Source: a virus
Virus record (IMG/VR): IMGVR_UViG_3300032287_002590
Coordinates: 1 to 43,048 of that record
Reading direction: 5' to 3' (one strand)
Length of the DNA stretch: 43,048 bases
Positions 1-8,345 of the stretch are shown here, one piece after another. Each line of letters starts with the position of its first letter. Within the stretch, counting starts at the first letter, position 1. Under the pieces are notes generated by a model. That model did no database searches. It saw only the letters and a list, made by a program, of their open reading frames with translations, and was not told the origin of the DNA. Made by a program: the position numbers and the translations under genes.

Positions 1-290
1 ACAGTTGGGCCTGTTACGCCTAACTGGCACCGTAACAGAGGCGTAACATCCGAAACCCCTTGGTACGACACGGTTGTTACGTTGTTACGTTACGTTTAAG
101 GATATAGATAGATAGATAGAGAGGTTTTTCCAAAAACGTATCACCGCCTCTGCGTCTCTCCTTGTCTCTATGGGGCTACCTCTCTATCCACCGTAACACC
201 CGTAACGACCGTAACAAACCAGTCATAGCAAGGGATCTCGGCTGTTACGCCACCGTAACAAAATCAAGCAGCGGGATCGACCGTAACAGG
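1..290. repeat. Cluster of GTTACG/CGTAAC hexamers, candidate replication origin
   Basis: Twelve copies of one hexamer in either orientation: GTTACG at 13, 76, 84, 89 and 244; CGTAAC at 31, 42, 192, 201, 210, 254 and 282. The last lies inside the end of the primase-helicase gene, and further copies occur inside that gene at 383 and 625. Such density is far above chance. Iteron-like clusters beside a primase-helicase gene are typical of phage and plasmid origins, so this is a candidate origin or initiator/primase recognition region (inference). No protein-coding gene is seen in 1-263. Confidence 0.55.
105..120. repeat. TAGA tetranucleotide microsatellite (4 copies)
   Basis: Four perfect TAGA units lie between the left and right halves of the hexamer cluster, in an otherwise AT-rich spacer. 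This may be an easily melted element of the candidate origin or a simple repeat with no role. Confidence 0.6.
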
Positions 291-3029
291 CTCCTGAATC
301 GCTGACTCCCCTTGCGCCAGAAGGGATAACGGGATTCCAACCGCCCTTGTGGTGCTCGCCAACCCCTTGAACCGCGTCACCCCGTAACGCTTGGCACCTT
401 GGAGCGAAGCGAGCAGATTCGGCCACCCTCCGGCGTGCCATTGCGTGTCCCTAAGCATCGCTTTAATGCCTTTTGCGACGTTGGAAACGACCAAAAACTG
501 CTTGTCAATCTTGAGTCCATTGCGTCCAAGCTCGGCCTCGGCGGCGCCGATGGTCACGATCCCACCAGCATCTGGTCCGCCTTCGACCACCTCGATCAGC
601 TCCGCAACGGTGCGGTTGACGCTGGTTACGTGGCCTCCGCCAAACTTGTCAAACTGCTCCACCTCTACCCTGAGACGCGTCTGCAGGATGACCTGGAGAC
701 AGTCGCCCTGATCGCCACCAGCTTCATCAGGTTGCCCACCGTGCCGGTCCCAATTGGCGCAGCGGATCATGGCCAGGGCCTGCTCCGTTGTTGGCGCCAC
801 CGCCGATTGCAGCGCCCACGCACCGGCAAGCAAGGTTCCAACCTGATCACCAGTGCGGGCACTGTTAAACTCAACTGCTGCAACACTGGAAAACACTTCG
901 GCGGCTGCACGAATCATTGGAATTAGATTGATCATCCGCGCCAGTAAACGCTTTCCGGTGTCTTTAGTTATGTGGCGCGCCAAATCAGATTCAAGGGCTT
1001 TCCAGTGAGCAGCCTTGTCTTCAGCGGTCAAGCCGTCTGGTGTGCGCAGCATCAATAGGGAAAACCTATTCCGATCCGCACCCTGCTTCAATGCTGTATT
1101 AACGCTTGATAGGACAAACATTGATCGCACATTAAACATGATGGCCTCCGACGACGCGGAACCCTTTAGGGTGTCGCCATCACCCTCGGATGACGCAACG
1201 CGAGCAAGCGAAAGAACTGATTGAATGCGTGTTATATCGGCCTTCTCATTGGACTCCGCTTCATCAAACATCACCGGCAAAGCATCCGATTTCAATCGCT
1301 GCCGGATTCCTGCTTCCGTTGTATTTCCCTTGACTTTCAGGACGACATCAGTAATCAATGGCGTAATGTACTCATTGAAAACAGTTGTCTTGCCAGAACC
1401 GGAAACTGCACTAATCCAAATATGCGGTCGCCACTCCAAAGCACCGCAGATCGGCGCGAGTGCAACCCAGCCAGCCAATAGCATTCCCGACGCTGGCGTT
1501 TCCCAATGAAATTGCTCTGCTATCGAAAGCAGGTTCGCCCCCTCCTGATCCGTAAGCGGTTCCGCCGCACCCGGCCCCTCACGCTTCGGCAACCGCTGAT
1601 AGATGTAATCACTTTGATGCGGTTCCTTGATGGGATATTTAACGCCATCAACAATCAAACGGTCGCCTAAGTGGAACACGGTGCGGCCTTCGTCCCACCA
1701 TGCGCCAACACCACGAATGCGAGACGGGTCGTAGCATCCGACTTTATGCTGCTCAGCAAGCAAATCGCTGTAACACTGCTGCCAGTCGATGCCAGTGAAA
1801 TCACCGTTTTTATTGAACCTTGGATAGGTATTGCGCCAGTATTCAATAGGTGCAATACCATACAAGTTGGTTGACGTATGCCCCCCGCGAGTGATCCGCG
1901 TTACCTGACCGCTGCCCTTGGGTTGGTAGTAGTAATCATCACCACTGAAACCCAACATGACGTATGGCGCAGGTTCGGGGCTGCTGCTGCTAGGTGTTGG
2001 CTGCACCGGGTCATCGCCGTCGCCGTCGCCTCCGGTGTCTCCGCTGTCCTGCAACTCAGGGTCGTAAACATGCAACTCCAAGTAAGCCGCTGCATCACTT
2101 TCGATCCAGGTTTCGGCGTCGGCCAGATCCCAGCCCTGCGGAGCAGCCTCGGGCGGCGCGACCGCAAGCACAGACGCAACGCCAATGCCACGCAAAATTC
2201 CCGTGAGCTTAATGGCGCATTGCTCACCGTCTTGATCGTTGTCGGGCCAGATTATTACATCTCGGCCAACCAGCGGCGACCAATCAGCATGGCCAACAGC
2301 CTTGGAACCGTTTGACCATGAGATAACAACATGCCTTGGAAACAGTAAGCAAGCTGCATCGTAAGTTGTTTCACCCTCGACAACCAAAACAGGCGCTTCC
2401 GGTCTGCGCTTTAATTCGTGCTGGCCAAGTAGTGGTCTAGGTGATGGCCATTCAGATGTAAAGGCATCATTGCGCTTGGGGAAATGCCATTTGTCGTCAA
2501 GCCAGGTGCGATGCACCAGTGTTTTCTTCGGTTTGCCGCGTTTGTCTAGCTTGGATTCATCTTCAAACCGCTGAATCCAATATAGCTGATCGCCGTTTAT
2601 GTCGGTGTAGCACCACTGCGCAACCGCCTTCCCGAGTCTCGGAGCATCCGCTGCGAATGGAGGTTTTTCGGGGATTCGCGCTGGTTTGCCGCGTTTGGTT
2701 GTTTGTTTTAAGTCGGCCACCTCACCACCAAGAAAACGCTTCACTTCACTCGCCGCTTCTTTAAATTCCCAACCCTTGGAACGCATCAGCAGATCAAATC
2801 CGCTAATGGCGCCTCCAGCCTCCTGCTTACCGCCACATTTATTACAAAATCCACCACCGTCACCTTCACGGTCATCCCAACGCCACCGATCCTGACCACC
2901 GCAAATTGGACACGGACCATGTTTGTCCTGTAGAAAATCAGGATCAATACCGCCTAGTTTTGTTAAAAGTTCAAACCATTTACCGTTAGCGAGCTTGCGG
3001 GCGTCATCACTCAGCACCGGCACCCTCAC
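264..3029 (-). CDS. Phage primase-helicase (zinc finger, Toprim, DUF927-like helicase)
   Basis: About 921 residues with a GTG start. The N terminus carries a zinc-finger quartet C40-x2-C43 and C62-x2-C65, typical of phage P4/T7-type primases. A Toprim-like core follows: VVEGE near residue 217 and the acidic run D263-N-D265-Q-D267. A low-complexity linker (about 325-355, rich in D, G, S, P) separates this from a helicase half with Walker A GSGKTT (544-549) and Walker B FDE (588-590), resembling DUF927 helicases. It should unwind and prime phage DNA at the fork. It is leftward, with the hexamer cluster directly downstream, and its start overlaps the end of the small RHH gene, so the two are probably co-transcribed from the 3188-3222 promoter. 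Several GTG codons follow the chosen start, so the exact start is uncertain. Confidence 0.85.
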   Translation of the reverse strand: MRVPVLSDDARKLANGKWFELLTKLGGIDPDFLQDKHGPCPICGGQDRWRWDDREGDGGGFCNKCGGKQEAGGAISGFDLLMRSKGWEFKEAASEVKRFLGGEVADLKQTTKRGKPARIPEKPPFAADAPRLGKAVAQWCYTDINGDQLYWIQRFEDESKLDKRGKPKKTLVHRTWLDDKWHFPKRNDAFTSEWPSPRPLLGQHELKRRPEAPVLVVEGETTYDAACLLFPRHVVISWSNGSKAVGHADWSPLVGRDVIIWPDNDQDGEQCAIKLTGILRGIGVASVLAVAPPEAAPQGWDLADAETWIESDAAAYLELHVYDPELQDSGDTGGDGDGDDPVQPTPSSSSPEPAPYVMLGFSGDDYYYQPKGSGQVTRITRGGHTSTNLYGIAPIEYWRNTYPRFNKNGDFTGIDWQQCYSDLLAEQHKVGCYDPSRIRGVGAWWDEGRTVFHLGDRLIVDGVKYPIKEPHQSDYIYQRLPKREGPGAAEPLTDQEGANLLSIAEQFHWETPASGMLLAGWVALAPICGALEWRPHIWISAVSGSGKTTVFNEYITPLITDVVLKVKGNTTEAGIRQRLKSDALPVMFDEAESNEKADITRIQSVLSLARVASSEGDGDTLKGSASSEAIMFNVRSMFVLSSVNTALKQGADRNRFSLLMLRTPDGLTAEDKAAHWKALESDLARHITKDTGKRLLARMINLIPMIRAAAEVFSSVAAVEFNSARTGDQVGTLLAGAWALQSAVAPTTEQALAMIRCANWDRHGGQPDEAGGDQGDCLQVILQTRLRVEVEQFDKFGGGHVTSVNRTVAELIEVVEGGPDAGGIVTIGAAEAELGRNGLKIDKQFLVVSNVAKGIKAMLRDTQWHAGGWPNLLASLQGAKRYGVTRFKGLASTTRAVGIPLSLLAQGESAIQEPVTVDPAA

Positions 3030-3162
3030 TACCCTTCTCGGCCCGGTTCATAGCAGCGATCAGCGCCCTGCGAACCACCGACGAACGGGACTCCTCCTCC
3101 TCTCGCTGCGAGTCGATCCACTGGAGCAGGCGCGGCGAAAGCCTCATGGTGAACGGATACAT
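3007..3162 (-). CDS. Small ribbon-helix-helix (CopG/Arc-like) DNA-binding protein
   Basis: 51 residues from the ATG at 3162. The segment MRLSPRLLQWIDSQ followed by SRSSVVRRALIAAMNRA fits a ribbon-helix-helix fold: a short strand, a helix, then SxxxxRRAL as the second helix. An upstream in-frame ATG at 3216 is unlikely because it lies inside the promoter -35 element; transcription should begin near 3181. The gene overlaps the primase-helicase start by 23 bases and is expected to be its co-transcribed upstream partner. Such proteins often repress their own promoter, and the duplicated GCTTGC in that promoter is a plausible target (inference). Confidence 0.55.
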   Translation of the reverse strand: MYPFTMRLSPRLLQWIDSQREEEESRSSVVRRALIAAMNRAEKGSEGAGAE

Positions 3163-3187
3163 GGGGTTTGAGGGGAGCAACCTGGGG

Positions 3188-3222
3188 ACCATAGGCGTAT
3201 GCGGTTGCAAGCGCAAGCCTTA
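3188..3222 (-). promoter_or_regulatory. Leftward promoter with 18-base shared element (RHH/primase-helicase)
   Basis: Read on the minus strand: TAAGGCTTGCGCTTGCAA (3222 to 3205) contains a -35 TTGCGC (3216 to 3211), then a 17-base spacer, then -10 TATGGT (3193 to 3188). The same 18 bases recur at 18433-18450 before the cyAbrB gene, with the same TTGCGC and a 17-base spacer. The element holds a direct repeat GCTTGC-GCTTGC that could be an operator. Confidence 0.6.
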
Positions 3223-3274
3223 GATGCTACTGTCTCCGCAAGCCCCCAACCGGGCACCCACCCCACCACATCCA

Positions 3275-3520
3275 ATGCCATCCCCCCAGCCCCCGTGGCG
3301 CTTTAGCCCCGGCGACATTGCTTTTGTGCGTCCTGCGCTTCCGGCCTATCGCGTCAAATTGATTGAACCTGTGATTCGCCTCACTGAGGCTGGAGTCAAG
3401 TTCCCTACATGGGTCGTTGAAAACGACGCAGGCAAGCAAACTGAAGTGCTACAGATCGAATTAAGCGCCAGACCAACATCTATCGCTAAAGGTGTTTTTA
3501 CCTTGCTAAAAAAGCCATGA
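3275..3520 (+). CDS. Hypothetical small protein
   Basis: 81 residues from the ATG at 3275; an upstream in-frame ATG at 3224 sits in the divergent promoter region and would add a proline-rich leader. The body (FSPGDIAFVRPALPAYRVKLIEP and on) looks like a small beta-barrel, SH3-like domain, as seen in proteins that begin with a GD-x-A/V-x-V pattern, but I do not recognise a family. It is the first rightward gene, divergent from the RHH gene, and its stop overlaps the next start (ATGA). Confident as a gene, function unknown. Confidence 0.6.
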   Translation: MPSPQPPWRFSPGDIAFVRPALPAYRVKLIEPVIRLTEAGVKFPTWVVENDAGKQTEVLQIELSARPTSIAKGVFTLLKKP

Positions 3521-3612
3521 TCAAATTCCTGACCAGAAACGTCGAACCAGGCGATTGGTTGCTTGTTTTGTTTTTCACGGCTTTATTTGCCGCGATTGTC
3601 AGCCACGCCTGA
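3517..3612 (+). CDS. 31-residue single-pass membrane protein
   Basis: A very small ORF starting inside the stop of the previous gene (ATGA, 3517-3520). It encodes a short polar N terminus (MIKFLTRNVEPGD) and then one hydrophobic helix (WLLVLFFTALFAAIVSHA). The stop/start overlap is the same as at most real junctions in this window, which supports translation. Function unknown; small phage membrane proteins of this kind often alter host membrane physiology or lysis timing. Confidence 0.5.
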   Translation: MIKFLTRNVEPGDWLLVLFFTALFAAIVSHA

Positions 3613-3631
3613 TCACTAGACTTTGTAGGCA

Positions 3632-4042
3632 ATGCACCCACGCATTGCTCTAGACCCCGTAATGGACTTCGCATTTTACGAGTTCCTTAAGGGACTCCAA
3701 CGCTCAATTCTTTCGCTTACCAAAACCATGTCCGCTCTTGTTGCCCGTATCCAGTCCGTCATCGAGTATTTCCAGTCCGGCGAAGCCGCTCTGAAAGCTG
3801 AACTCGCTACCGTCAAAGAAGAATTGGCCGCCGCTCTTGCTGACGATGCCGCCGACGAGGCTGAAATTGCCGCCGCCAAGGAGGACGCTGCTCTTGCTCG
3901 TCAAGATGCCGATGCCGCCGCTGCCCAGGTCACCGAGCTGCAAAGCCTGGTTGACGCCGATGCCGAGGAGGACTCCGCCATCCTCGCCATCCTTGACTCT
4001 GTGAAGATGGAGCCCACGGAGCCCACGGAGCCCACCGCCTGA
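3632..4042 (+). CDS. Acidic coiled-coil protein, alanine/glutamate rich
   Basis: 136 residues; an alternative ATG at 3662 removes ten. From about residue 45 to 120 it is an almost continuous helix rich in A, E and D with heptad-like spacing (LKAELATVKEELAAAL, then alternating A/E/D), so a coiled-coil oligomer is expected. The C terminus has three EPT units encoded by a 9-base tandem repeat at about 4012-4038. A strong hairpin terminator follows directly. No enzyme motif is visible. Many phages of marine and freshwater cyanobacteria carry short proteins with this composition, but I cannot assign a role. Confidence 0.6.
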   Translation: MHPRIALDPVMDFAFYEFLKGLQRSILSLTKTMSALVARIQSVIEYFQSGEAALKAELATVKEELAAALADDAADEAEIAAAKEDAALARQDADAAAAQVTELQSLVDADAEEDSAILAILDSVKMEPTEPTEPTA

Positions 4043-4062
4043 TTTCCGTCCTGCGGATCTAT

Positions 4063-4098
4063 GCCCTGCTGGGTTGCTATCAGCCCAGCAGGGCTTTA
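4063..4098 (+). terminator. Intrinsic terminator-like hairpin
   Basis: An 11-base-pair perfect stem (GCCCTGCTGGG at 4063-4073 with CCCAGCAGGGC at 4084-4094) and a 10-base loop, followed by TTTA. The U tract is short, so termination may be partial. It closes the 3275-4042 gene group before a new gene starts at 4135. Confidence 0.6.
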
Positions 4099-4134
4099 TG
4101 CTATGATTCAAATACGCCTCCCGCGCCACAATCA

Positions 4135-4488
4135 ATGTCACTTGAATATGTCCGACGCAACAACCTAGTCCTGGGATCTGAAGTCCTTGGAAGGGGCGTG
4201 TTTGTTGACGAACTGCCTGATCTTTCCGATTCCGATCTAAATCGCCTTGTCGCAGAGTGCGAGGTGACTGCAAAGTGCTTGCAAGAGGATCACGATGCAC
4301 TTCCTGAGTCCGACGAAAATCGCATCCATGTGCGCCATAAACGGAACATCTGGAAAACGTACCGCCAAGCCTGCTTGATTGAAAAGCGTTTGCGTGGAGT
4401 TGCTGTAGAAGAAAAGTTTTACATCCTCGTAGCCGAACGCTTGGGTTACGACGAGGCAAAACGTTTAATGGAACTTGCTAAGGGTTGA
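4135..4488 (+). CDS. Hypothetical helical protein
   Basis: 117 residues, mostly charged and predicted helical (for example DSDLNRLVAECEVTAKCLQ and a basic middle RHKRNIWKTYRQACLIEKRL). No family recognised. A TATGAT-like -10 (about 4102-4107) lies upstream, just after the terminator hairpin. A second, better promoter overlaps the end of this gene and drives the ligase-like gene. Confidence 0.6.
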   Translation: MSLEYVRRNNLVLGSEVLGRGVFVDELPDLSDSDLNRLVAECEVTAKCLQEDHDALPESDENRIHVRHKRNIWKTYRQACLIEKRLRGVAVEEKFYILVAERLGYDEAKRLMELAKG

Positions 4489-4513
4489 CGCTTGGGAACC
4501 CATACCCTATGAT
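4485..4513 (+). promoter_or_regulatory. Sigma-70 type promoter TTGACG-17-TATGAT
   Basis: -35 TTGACG at 4485-4490 and -10 TATGAT at 4508-4513 with an ideal 17-base spacer. Transcription would begin near 4520. This places the translation start of the next gene downstream, at the ATG at 4562, rather than at the earlier in-frame start at 4475. It probably drives the long operon of nucleotide and DNA-processing genes. Confidence 0.65.
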
Positions 4514-4561
4514 TGCCGTATCGCCTGCAAGGCGACCTACGCTGAACACTGCGCTGCGCCA

Positions 4562-5098
4562 ATGATTGACCTGGCTCACGGCATTGACGCCGACTTAGAC
4601 GATCTCCGCCAGTACGTCGGCTACTGGCAACAGGAAAAATACCGTGGTGTCCGTCTCTACTGGGATGGCCGCCACGCATGGAGCCGCCAAGGCCGAGAGG
4701 TTCAGCTACCTCCCGATTGGTACGAGTCCATGCCTGACATTGCGCTTGACTGCGAGTTGTACGATGGCGTTGACGGCGAACGCCGTTGCGCCAGTGCTAT
4801 TCGGTTTGGTCCGCAGCACATTACGCCGACCATGCGGATCATTGCGTTTGATGCTCCTAGTAACAGCCAGTACACATGGGAATGCCGCATTAAGCAGGCC
4901 CGCTGTGCTGTCGAAGAAGCCGATTTTGACCGAATTGAATGGGCGCCTTACAGCAAGGTTGAATCGGTTGATTCAATGCTTGCTGCACTCCAGCAGGTTC
5001 ACGATCGGGAAGGCGAAGGTTTGATGCTCCGCCGACCGGGATCGCTGTACCAGGCTGGGTACAGTGGCAACCTAGTAAAACTCAAGCACGCTGCATGA
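4562..5098 (+). CDS. ATP-dependent DNA ligase-like protein, adenylation domain only
   Basis: 178 residues. The nucleotidyltransferase motifs appear in order: motif I-like EKYRGVR (near residue 25), motif III-like ALDCELYDG, motif IV EGLMLR and motif V LVKLK at the C terminus. A normal ATP ligase has KxDGxR in motif I; here D is replaced by R, while the nucleophile-position K and the G and R remain. The usual C-terminal OB-fold domain is missing, so the protein is about half the length of small viral ligases. It could seal nicks with a separate OB partner or be a modified nucleotidyltransferase. The start is fixed by the promoter at 4485-4513. The end overlaps the dNMP kinase start (ATGA). Confidence 0.7.
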   Translation: MIDLAHGIDADLDDLRQYVGYWQQEKYRGVRLYWDGRHAWSRQGREVQLPPDWYESMPDIALDCELYDGVDGERRCASAIRFGPQHITPTMRIIAFDAPSNSQYTWECRIKQARCAVEEADFDRIEWAPYSKVESVDSMLAALQQVHDREGEGLMLRRPGSLYQAGYSGNLVKLKHAA

Positions 5099-5667
5099 AC
5101 TACCTACCCCCAGTTATAGCCCTAATAGCGCCGCGAATGGCTAGCGGCAAAACAACCGTCGCCACATACCTAGCCATTAAATACGGCTATCAAATCACAC
5201 CATTTGCCAAGCCGTTAAGGATGATGATGGCGGCATTGCTGGAGTCGTTTCGTATTTCGGCCAAAGAAATTGCTTTTCTGTTGTCAGAAGGCAAGGAAAC
5301 ACCAATCCTTGAAATCCCTGGCACACCAACACCACGCCGCTTAATGCAGCTCCTAGGAACGGACTGGGGCCGCAAATTAGTACACGATCGAATATGGGTC
5401 GAAGCGTGGGAAATAATGGCAGCAAAAAATAGGTATTCGGTTGCCGATGATTGCCGTTTTCCGAATGAATATAAAGCTGTTAAAACCATCCCTGGTGCTC
5501 AAGTCTGGCGCATTACTCGCCAATCCGCCGTGATCACTAGCGTTCACGCTTCCGAGGGTGCATTAGATACGGTTGCGGTTGACCATGAAATAACAAACGA
5601 CACCACCGTAGGCGAGTTACATCTGAAGATTGATGCGATTTTGGCTGGTCGTGAGAGGTGGAAGTGA
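5095..5667 (+). CDS. Deoxynucleoside monophosphate kinase (T4 gp1-like)
   Basis: 190 residues. A P-loop near the N terminus (PRMASGKTTVA, residues 13-23) and conserved downstream features (RRLMQLLGTDWGR, then DDCRFPNEY with the acidic and arginine residues typical of the family) match phage dNMP kinases. The enzyme phosphorylates dNMPs to dNDPs, supplying precursors for phage DNA synthesis. It sits in a tight run: it starts with an ATGA overlap from the ligase-like gene and ends with a GTGA overlap into the helicase gene. Confidence 0.8.
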   Translation: MNYLPPVIALIAPRMASGKTTVATYLAIKYGYQITPFAKPLRMMMAALLESFRISAKEIAFLLSEGKETPILEIPGTPTPRRLMQLLGTDWGRKLVHDRIWVEAWEIMAAKNRYSVADDCRFPNEYKAVKTIPGAQVWRITRQSAVITSVHASEGALDTVAVDHEITNDTTVGELHLKIDAILAGRERWK

Positions 5668-7226
5668 TTAAACTTCGCCCCTACCAACAAACCCTAAAAG
5701 CAAAAGCTCGCAGCGCCACAGCTAAAACGCGACGGATATGCGTTGTACTGCCAACCGGCGGCGGCAAGTCCGCAATCCTGTCTTCCATTGCTGCCGATGC
5801 TGCCGCTAAAAGCAGAACCGTTTGGATTCTCGCCCATCGCCGCAAGCTGATTCAACAACTCAGCGAAACCGTAGCCAGATGGAACATCGAGCATGGCATC
5901 ATACAATCCGGTAAACCTCAAACCAGTCACACAGTACAAGTCGGCAGCGTTGATACGGTGGTCCGCAGGCTAGATCAATACGCTGCACCCGATCTGATCA
6001 TCGTTGATGAAGCGCATCATTTAAGCAGCGGTAACAAATGGGGCAAAGTTATTGAAGCGTTCCCCGATGCGTACCTCATTGGCTTTACAGCAACTCCAGA
6101 ACGCCTAGACGGCAAAGGTTTAGGAGAAGGCAAAGGCGGTTACATGCGCGAAATTGTGCTAGGCCCCGATGCAAAGTGGCTTACTGATAACGGTTTCCTA
6201 GCCCCGTCTGTAGTTTATTCCTGGCCAACCAAGATCACCGATGGCCTAAAAGTCCGCGCTGGTGATTATGCGCCAGAAAACTCCGCTGAAGCTCTCGACA
6301 AGCCCGCAATCATGGGCGATGTAGTTGCTGCTTATCGCAAACACCTAGACGGCAAAACTGCAATTGCCAACTGCTGTACGGTTGCTCACGCCGAAAATGT
6401 TGCAGCCAGCTTTAACGAAGCAGGGATTGCCGCTGCTGCGATTACTGGCAAAACCGATAAAGTCGTACAGGATTTGTTGTTTGCCGAATTAACCAGCGGA
6501 GCGTTAAAAGTCTTATGTCAATGCGAACTCATTTCGGAAGGAGTTGATGTGCCATCCGTATCCGGCGGCCTGATGCTGCGCCCGACGCAATCTATTGCTT
6601 TGTGGCTGCAGCAATGCGGAAGGGTATTGCGCCCGAAACCCGATGGCAGCAAGGCGGTGATATTGGATTTTGTTGGCAATGCGCTCCGGTTGGGCTTGCC
6701 GACTGATAAGCGTGAATGGAGCTTGGAGGGTAAAGCTAAACGGGCTAAGGATGCTCCAGGTGTTCGGATGTGTAAGGTTTGCTATGCCGCTAACCCTGTT
6801 GGCGTAACAGCCTGCACCGAATGCGGCACCGAATTCCCCGTTAAATCAGTTGATGATATTGCAACTGTTGCTGGTGAATTGACTGCACTGGCACCAAAAG
6901 GTTTGCGCCCTGGCGATCAGGTTTCTACAACGGTTGAGCCAGGCTTGTTCTATGTCGCCAGCAACCCTGAAGACGGACAGGTATTGCTATCCAGAAGCCG
7001 TGTTGGCGCCATTGAAATTCACCGGGGCACCATGAGCCGGGAGCGGCTGGATACCTCGATTGTGGCTCCCCTAGACTCATTAAGTCCCTACGTTGGCGCT
7101 TACAAGCGTGCATCTTCAGGAGCGGGAACATTGACGCAGTTACAGCAAATTGAAAGGCAACGCGGGTATAAGCCTGGTTGGGCAAATCATGTCTATTGCG
7201 CACGGTTGACGAAGGCTGCCAGGTGA
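5664..7226 (+). CDS. SF2 DEAD/DEAH-box helicase with C-terminal zinc ribbon
   Basis: 520 residues from the GTG at 5664 (GTGA overlap; an in-frame GTG lies two codons earlier). Early motifs include LRPYQQ (Q-tip), PTGGGKSAI (Walker A), VDEAHH (DEAH, motif II) and FTATPERLDG (motif III). The second RecA half has SEGVDVPSV (motif V) and QQCGRVLRP (motif VI, QxxGRxxR). After the helicase core is a zinc ribbon C-x2-C (CKVC) and C-x2-C (CTEC). This is the UvrB/RecG-like group of phage SF2 helicases, likely acting on replication or recombination intermediates. The final 120 residues are unassigned. Confidence 0.85.
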   Translation: MIKLRPYQQTLKAKARSATAKTRRICVVLPTGGGKSAILSSIAADAAAKSRTVWILAHRRKLIQQLSETVARWNIEHGIIQSGKPQTSHTVQVGSVDTVVRRLDQYAAPDLIIVDEAHHLSSGNKWGKVIEAFPDAYLIGFTATPERLDGKGLGEGKGGYMREIVLGPDAKWLTDNGFLAPSVVYSWPTKITDGLKVRAGDYAPENSAEALDKPAIMGDVVAAYRKHLDGKTAIANCCTVAHAENVAASFNEAGIAAAAITGKTDKVVQDLLFAELTSGALKVLCQCELISEGVDVPSVSGGLMLRPTQSIALWLQQCGRVLRPKPDGSKAVILDFVGNALRLGLPTDKREWSLEGKAKRAKDAPGVRMCKVCYAANPVGVTACTECGTEFPVKSVDDIATVAGELTALAPKGLRPGDQVSTTVEPGLFYVASNPEDGQVLLSRSRVGAIEIHRGTMSRERLDTSIVAPLDSLSPYVGAYKRASSGAGTLTQLQQIERQRGYKPGWANHVYCARLTKAAR

Positions 7227-7534
7227 CCCACAGCATCGCGTGGTCAGGTTTTAGCATTGCTAATGATGATGATGCAGATCAGGCATTGCTGTTAAGGCGT
7301 TTTCAATTTATACACGCTGATCTTGGGGAAACAGTGTACGAAGGCGCAATAGGATTACGTCTTAACAATGGATATAGCCTTAAACAATACAAACGAATGA
7401 CTGTGCAGCGTTTACTCAAAAATGCTGCAATGAAAGAAGCAACTGTGATCATAAACACGGATGAGGATCTAAAGGCAATGGCGCCTTACCTGCAGATTAT
7501 AGTTGAAAGTTTTTCCGAGAAATTGAGTGAGTGA
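7223..7534 (+). CDS. Hypothetical protein
   Basis: 103 residues from the GTG at 7223, which overlaps the helicase stop (GTGA); a longer in-frame start at 7178 would read well back into the helicase gene. No known motif. The middle (TVQRLLKNAAMKEATVIINTDED) looks alpha/beta. It lies between a helicase and a PP-loop protein in the same operon, which suggests a DNA-metabolism or accessory role but no more. Confidence 0.55.
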   Translation: MTHSIAWSGFSIANDDDADQALLLRRFQFIHADLGETVYEGAIGLRLNNGYSLKQYKRMTVQRLLKNAAMKEATVIINTDEDLKAMAPYLQIIVESFSEKLSE

Positions 7535-7539
7535 TTAAC

Positions 7540-8345
7540 ATGCCACTACAGTATGTATTTTCATGTGGGGGGGCGTTCAGTCGAGCGCTTGCTTAGTGCT
7601 GGCCGCCAATGGCGCTATCCCTTACCGCACGTTCATCTTTGCAAATGTGGGCGACAAGGCTGAAAGCCCCGATACGATTAAGTATATCAATGATGTCCTC
7701 AAGCCCTACGCTACTGGCCACGGCATTGAGTGGATTGACATTCAACGCCTCCGACGCAATGGAACTCCAGTCGATTTGCATGAAGAACTGCATCGCCCAA
7801 TACGTTCGATTGACATACCTGTTCGCGTAAGCAACGGCAGCCCTGGCAACCGTAACTGCACTGTTGAATTTAAGATCAAACCCATCGCAAAATGGATCAA
7901 ACGCAACGTTTCTAACTGCATTCTTGGCAAAGGTATCAGCACAGACGAGCCGCACCGCGCCACGCCAGCCCGCAAAAGCGACGGCTATGCCAGTGCCTAT
8001 CCGCTTATTGAATTAGGTTATAGCCGATCGGATTGCTTAAAAATTGTTGCTGCTGCTGGCTTACCTCAACCGCCAAAATCCGCCTGCTGGTTCTGCCCTT
8101 ACAAAACTACGGATGGCTGGACAACAATGAGGCAAAACCAGCCGCAATTGTTTGATGCTTCCGTAAAACTTGAGCAGTTCCTAAATACAAAAAGAGCTGG
8201 CATGGGCAAAGACGCAATTTATCTAAGTGGGCGCGGCGCGTCAAGATCGTTGCCACTAGATCGCGCAATACCAAATCAGTTGGGCTTATCGCTTGAATGG
8301 ATTGACGAGCAGGATGGCTGTGAATCGGGCTATTGCATGACGTGA
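7540..8345 (+). CDS. PP-loop ATPase / PAPS-reductase-like protein, frameshifted near the N terminus
   Basis: The readable frame begins at an ATG at 7563 (MWGGVQSS, 260 residues), but family members start with a strand and then SxGGGVQSS. An ATG at 7540, five bases after the previous stop, encodes MPLQYVFSCGG in another frame and hits a stop at 7594. One extra base in the G7 tract (7567-7573) would fuse the two into MPLQYVFSCGGGVQSS, a perfect family N terminus. So the gene is frameshifted, or uses slippage on the G tract. Later features: FANVG, a CTVEFKIKP segment, and a Cys pair ACWFCPYK. Phage members of this family are linked to sulphur or nucleotide chemistry and possibly DNA modification; the substrate is unknown. 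Confidence 0.7.

Noticed and set aside
399-926. Rightward reading frame of 175 codons
   Set aside because: Lies entirely inside the primase-helicase gene on the opposite strand; no domain or start signal.
3704-4459. Long reading frame on the minus strand (251 codons)
   Set aside because: It runs antisense through two good rightward genes and a terminator hairpin, with a composition typical of a shadow.
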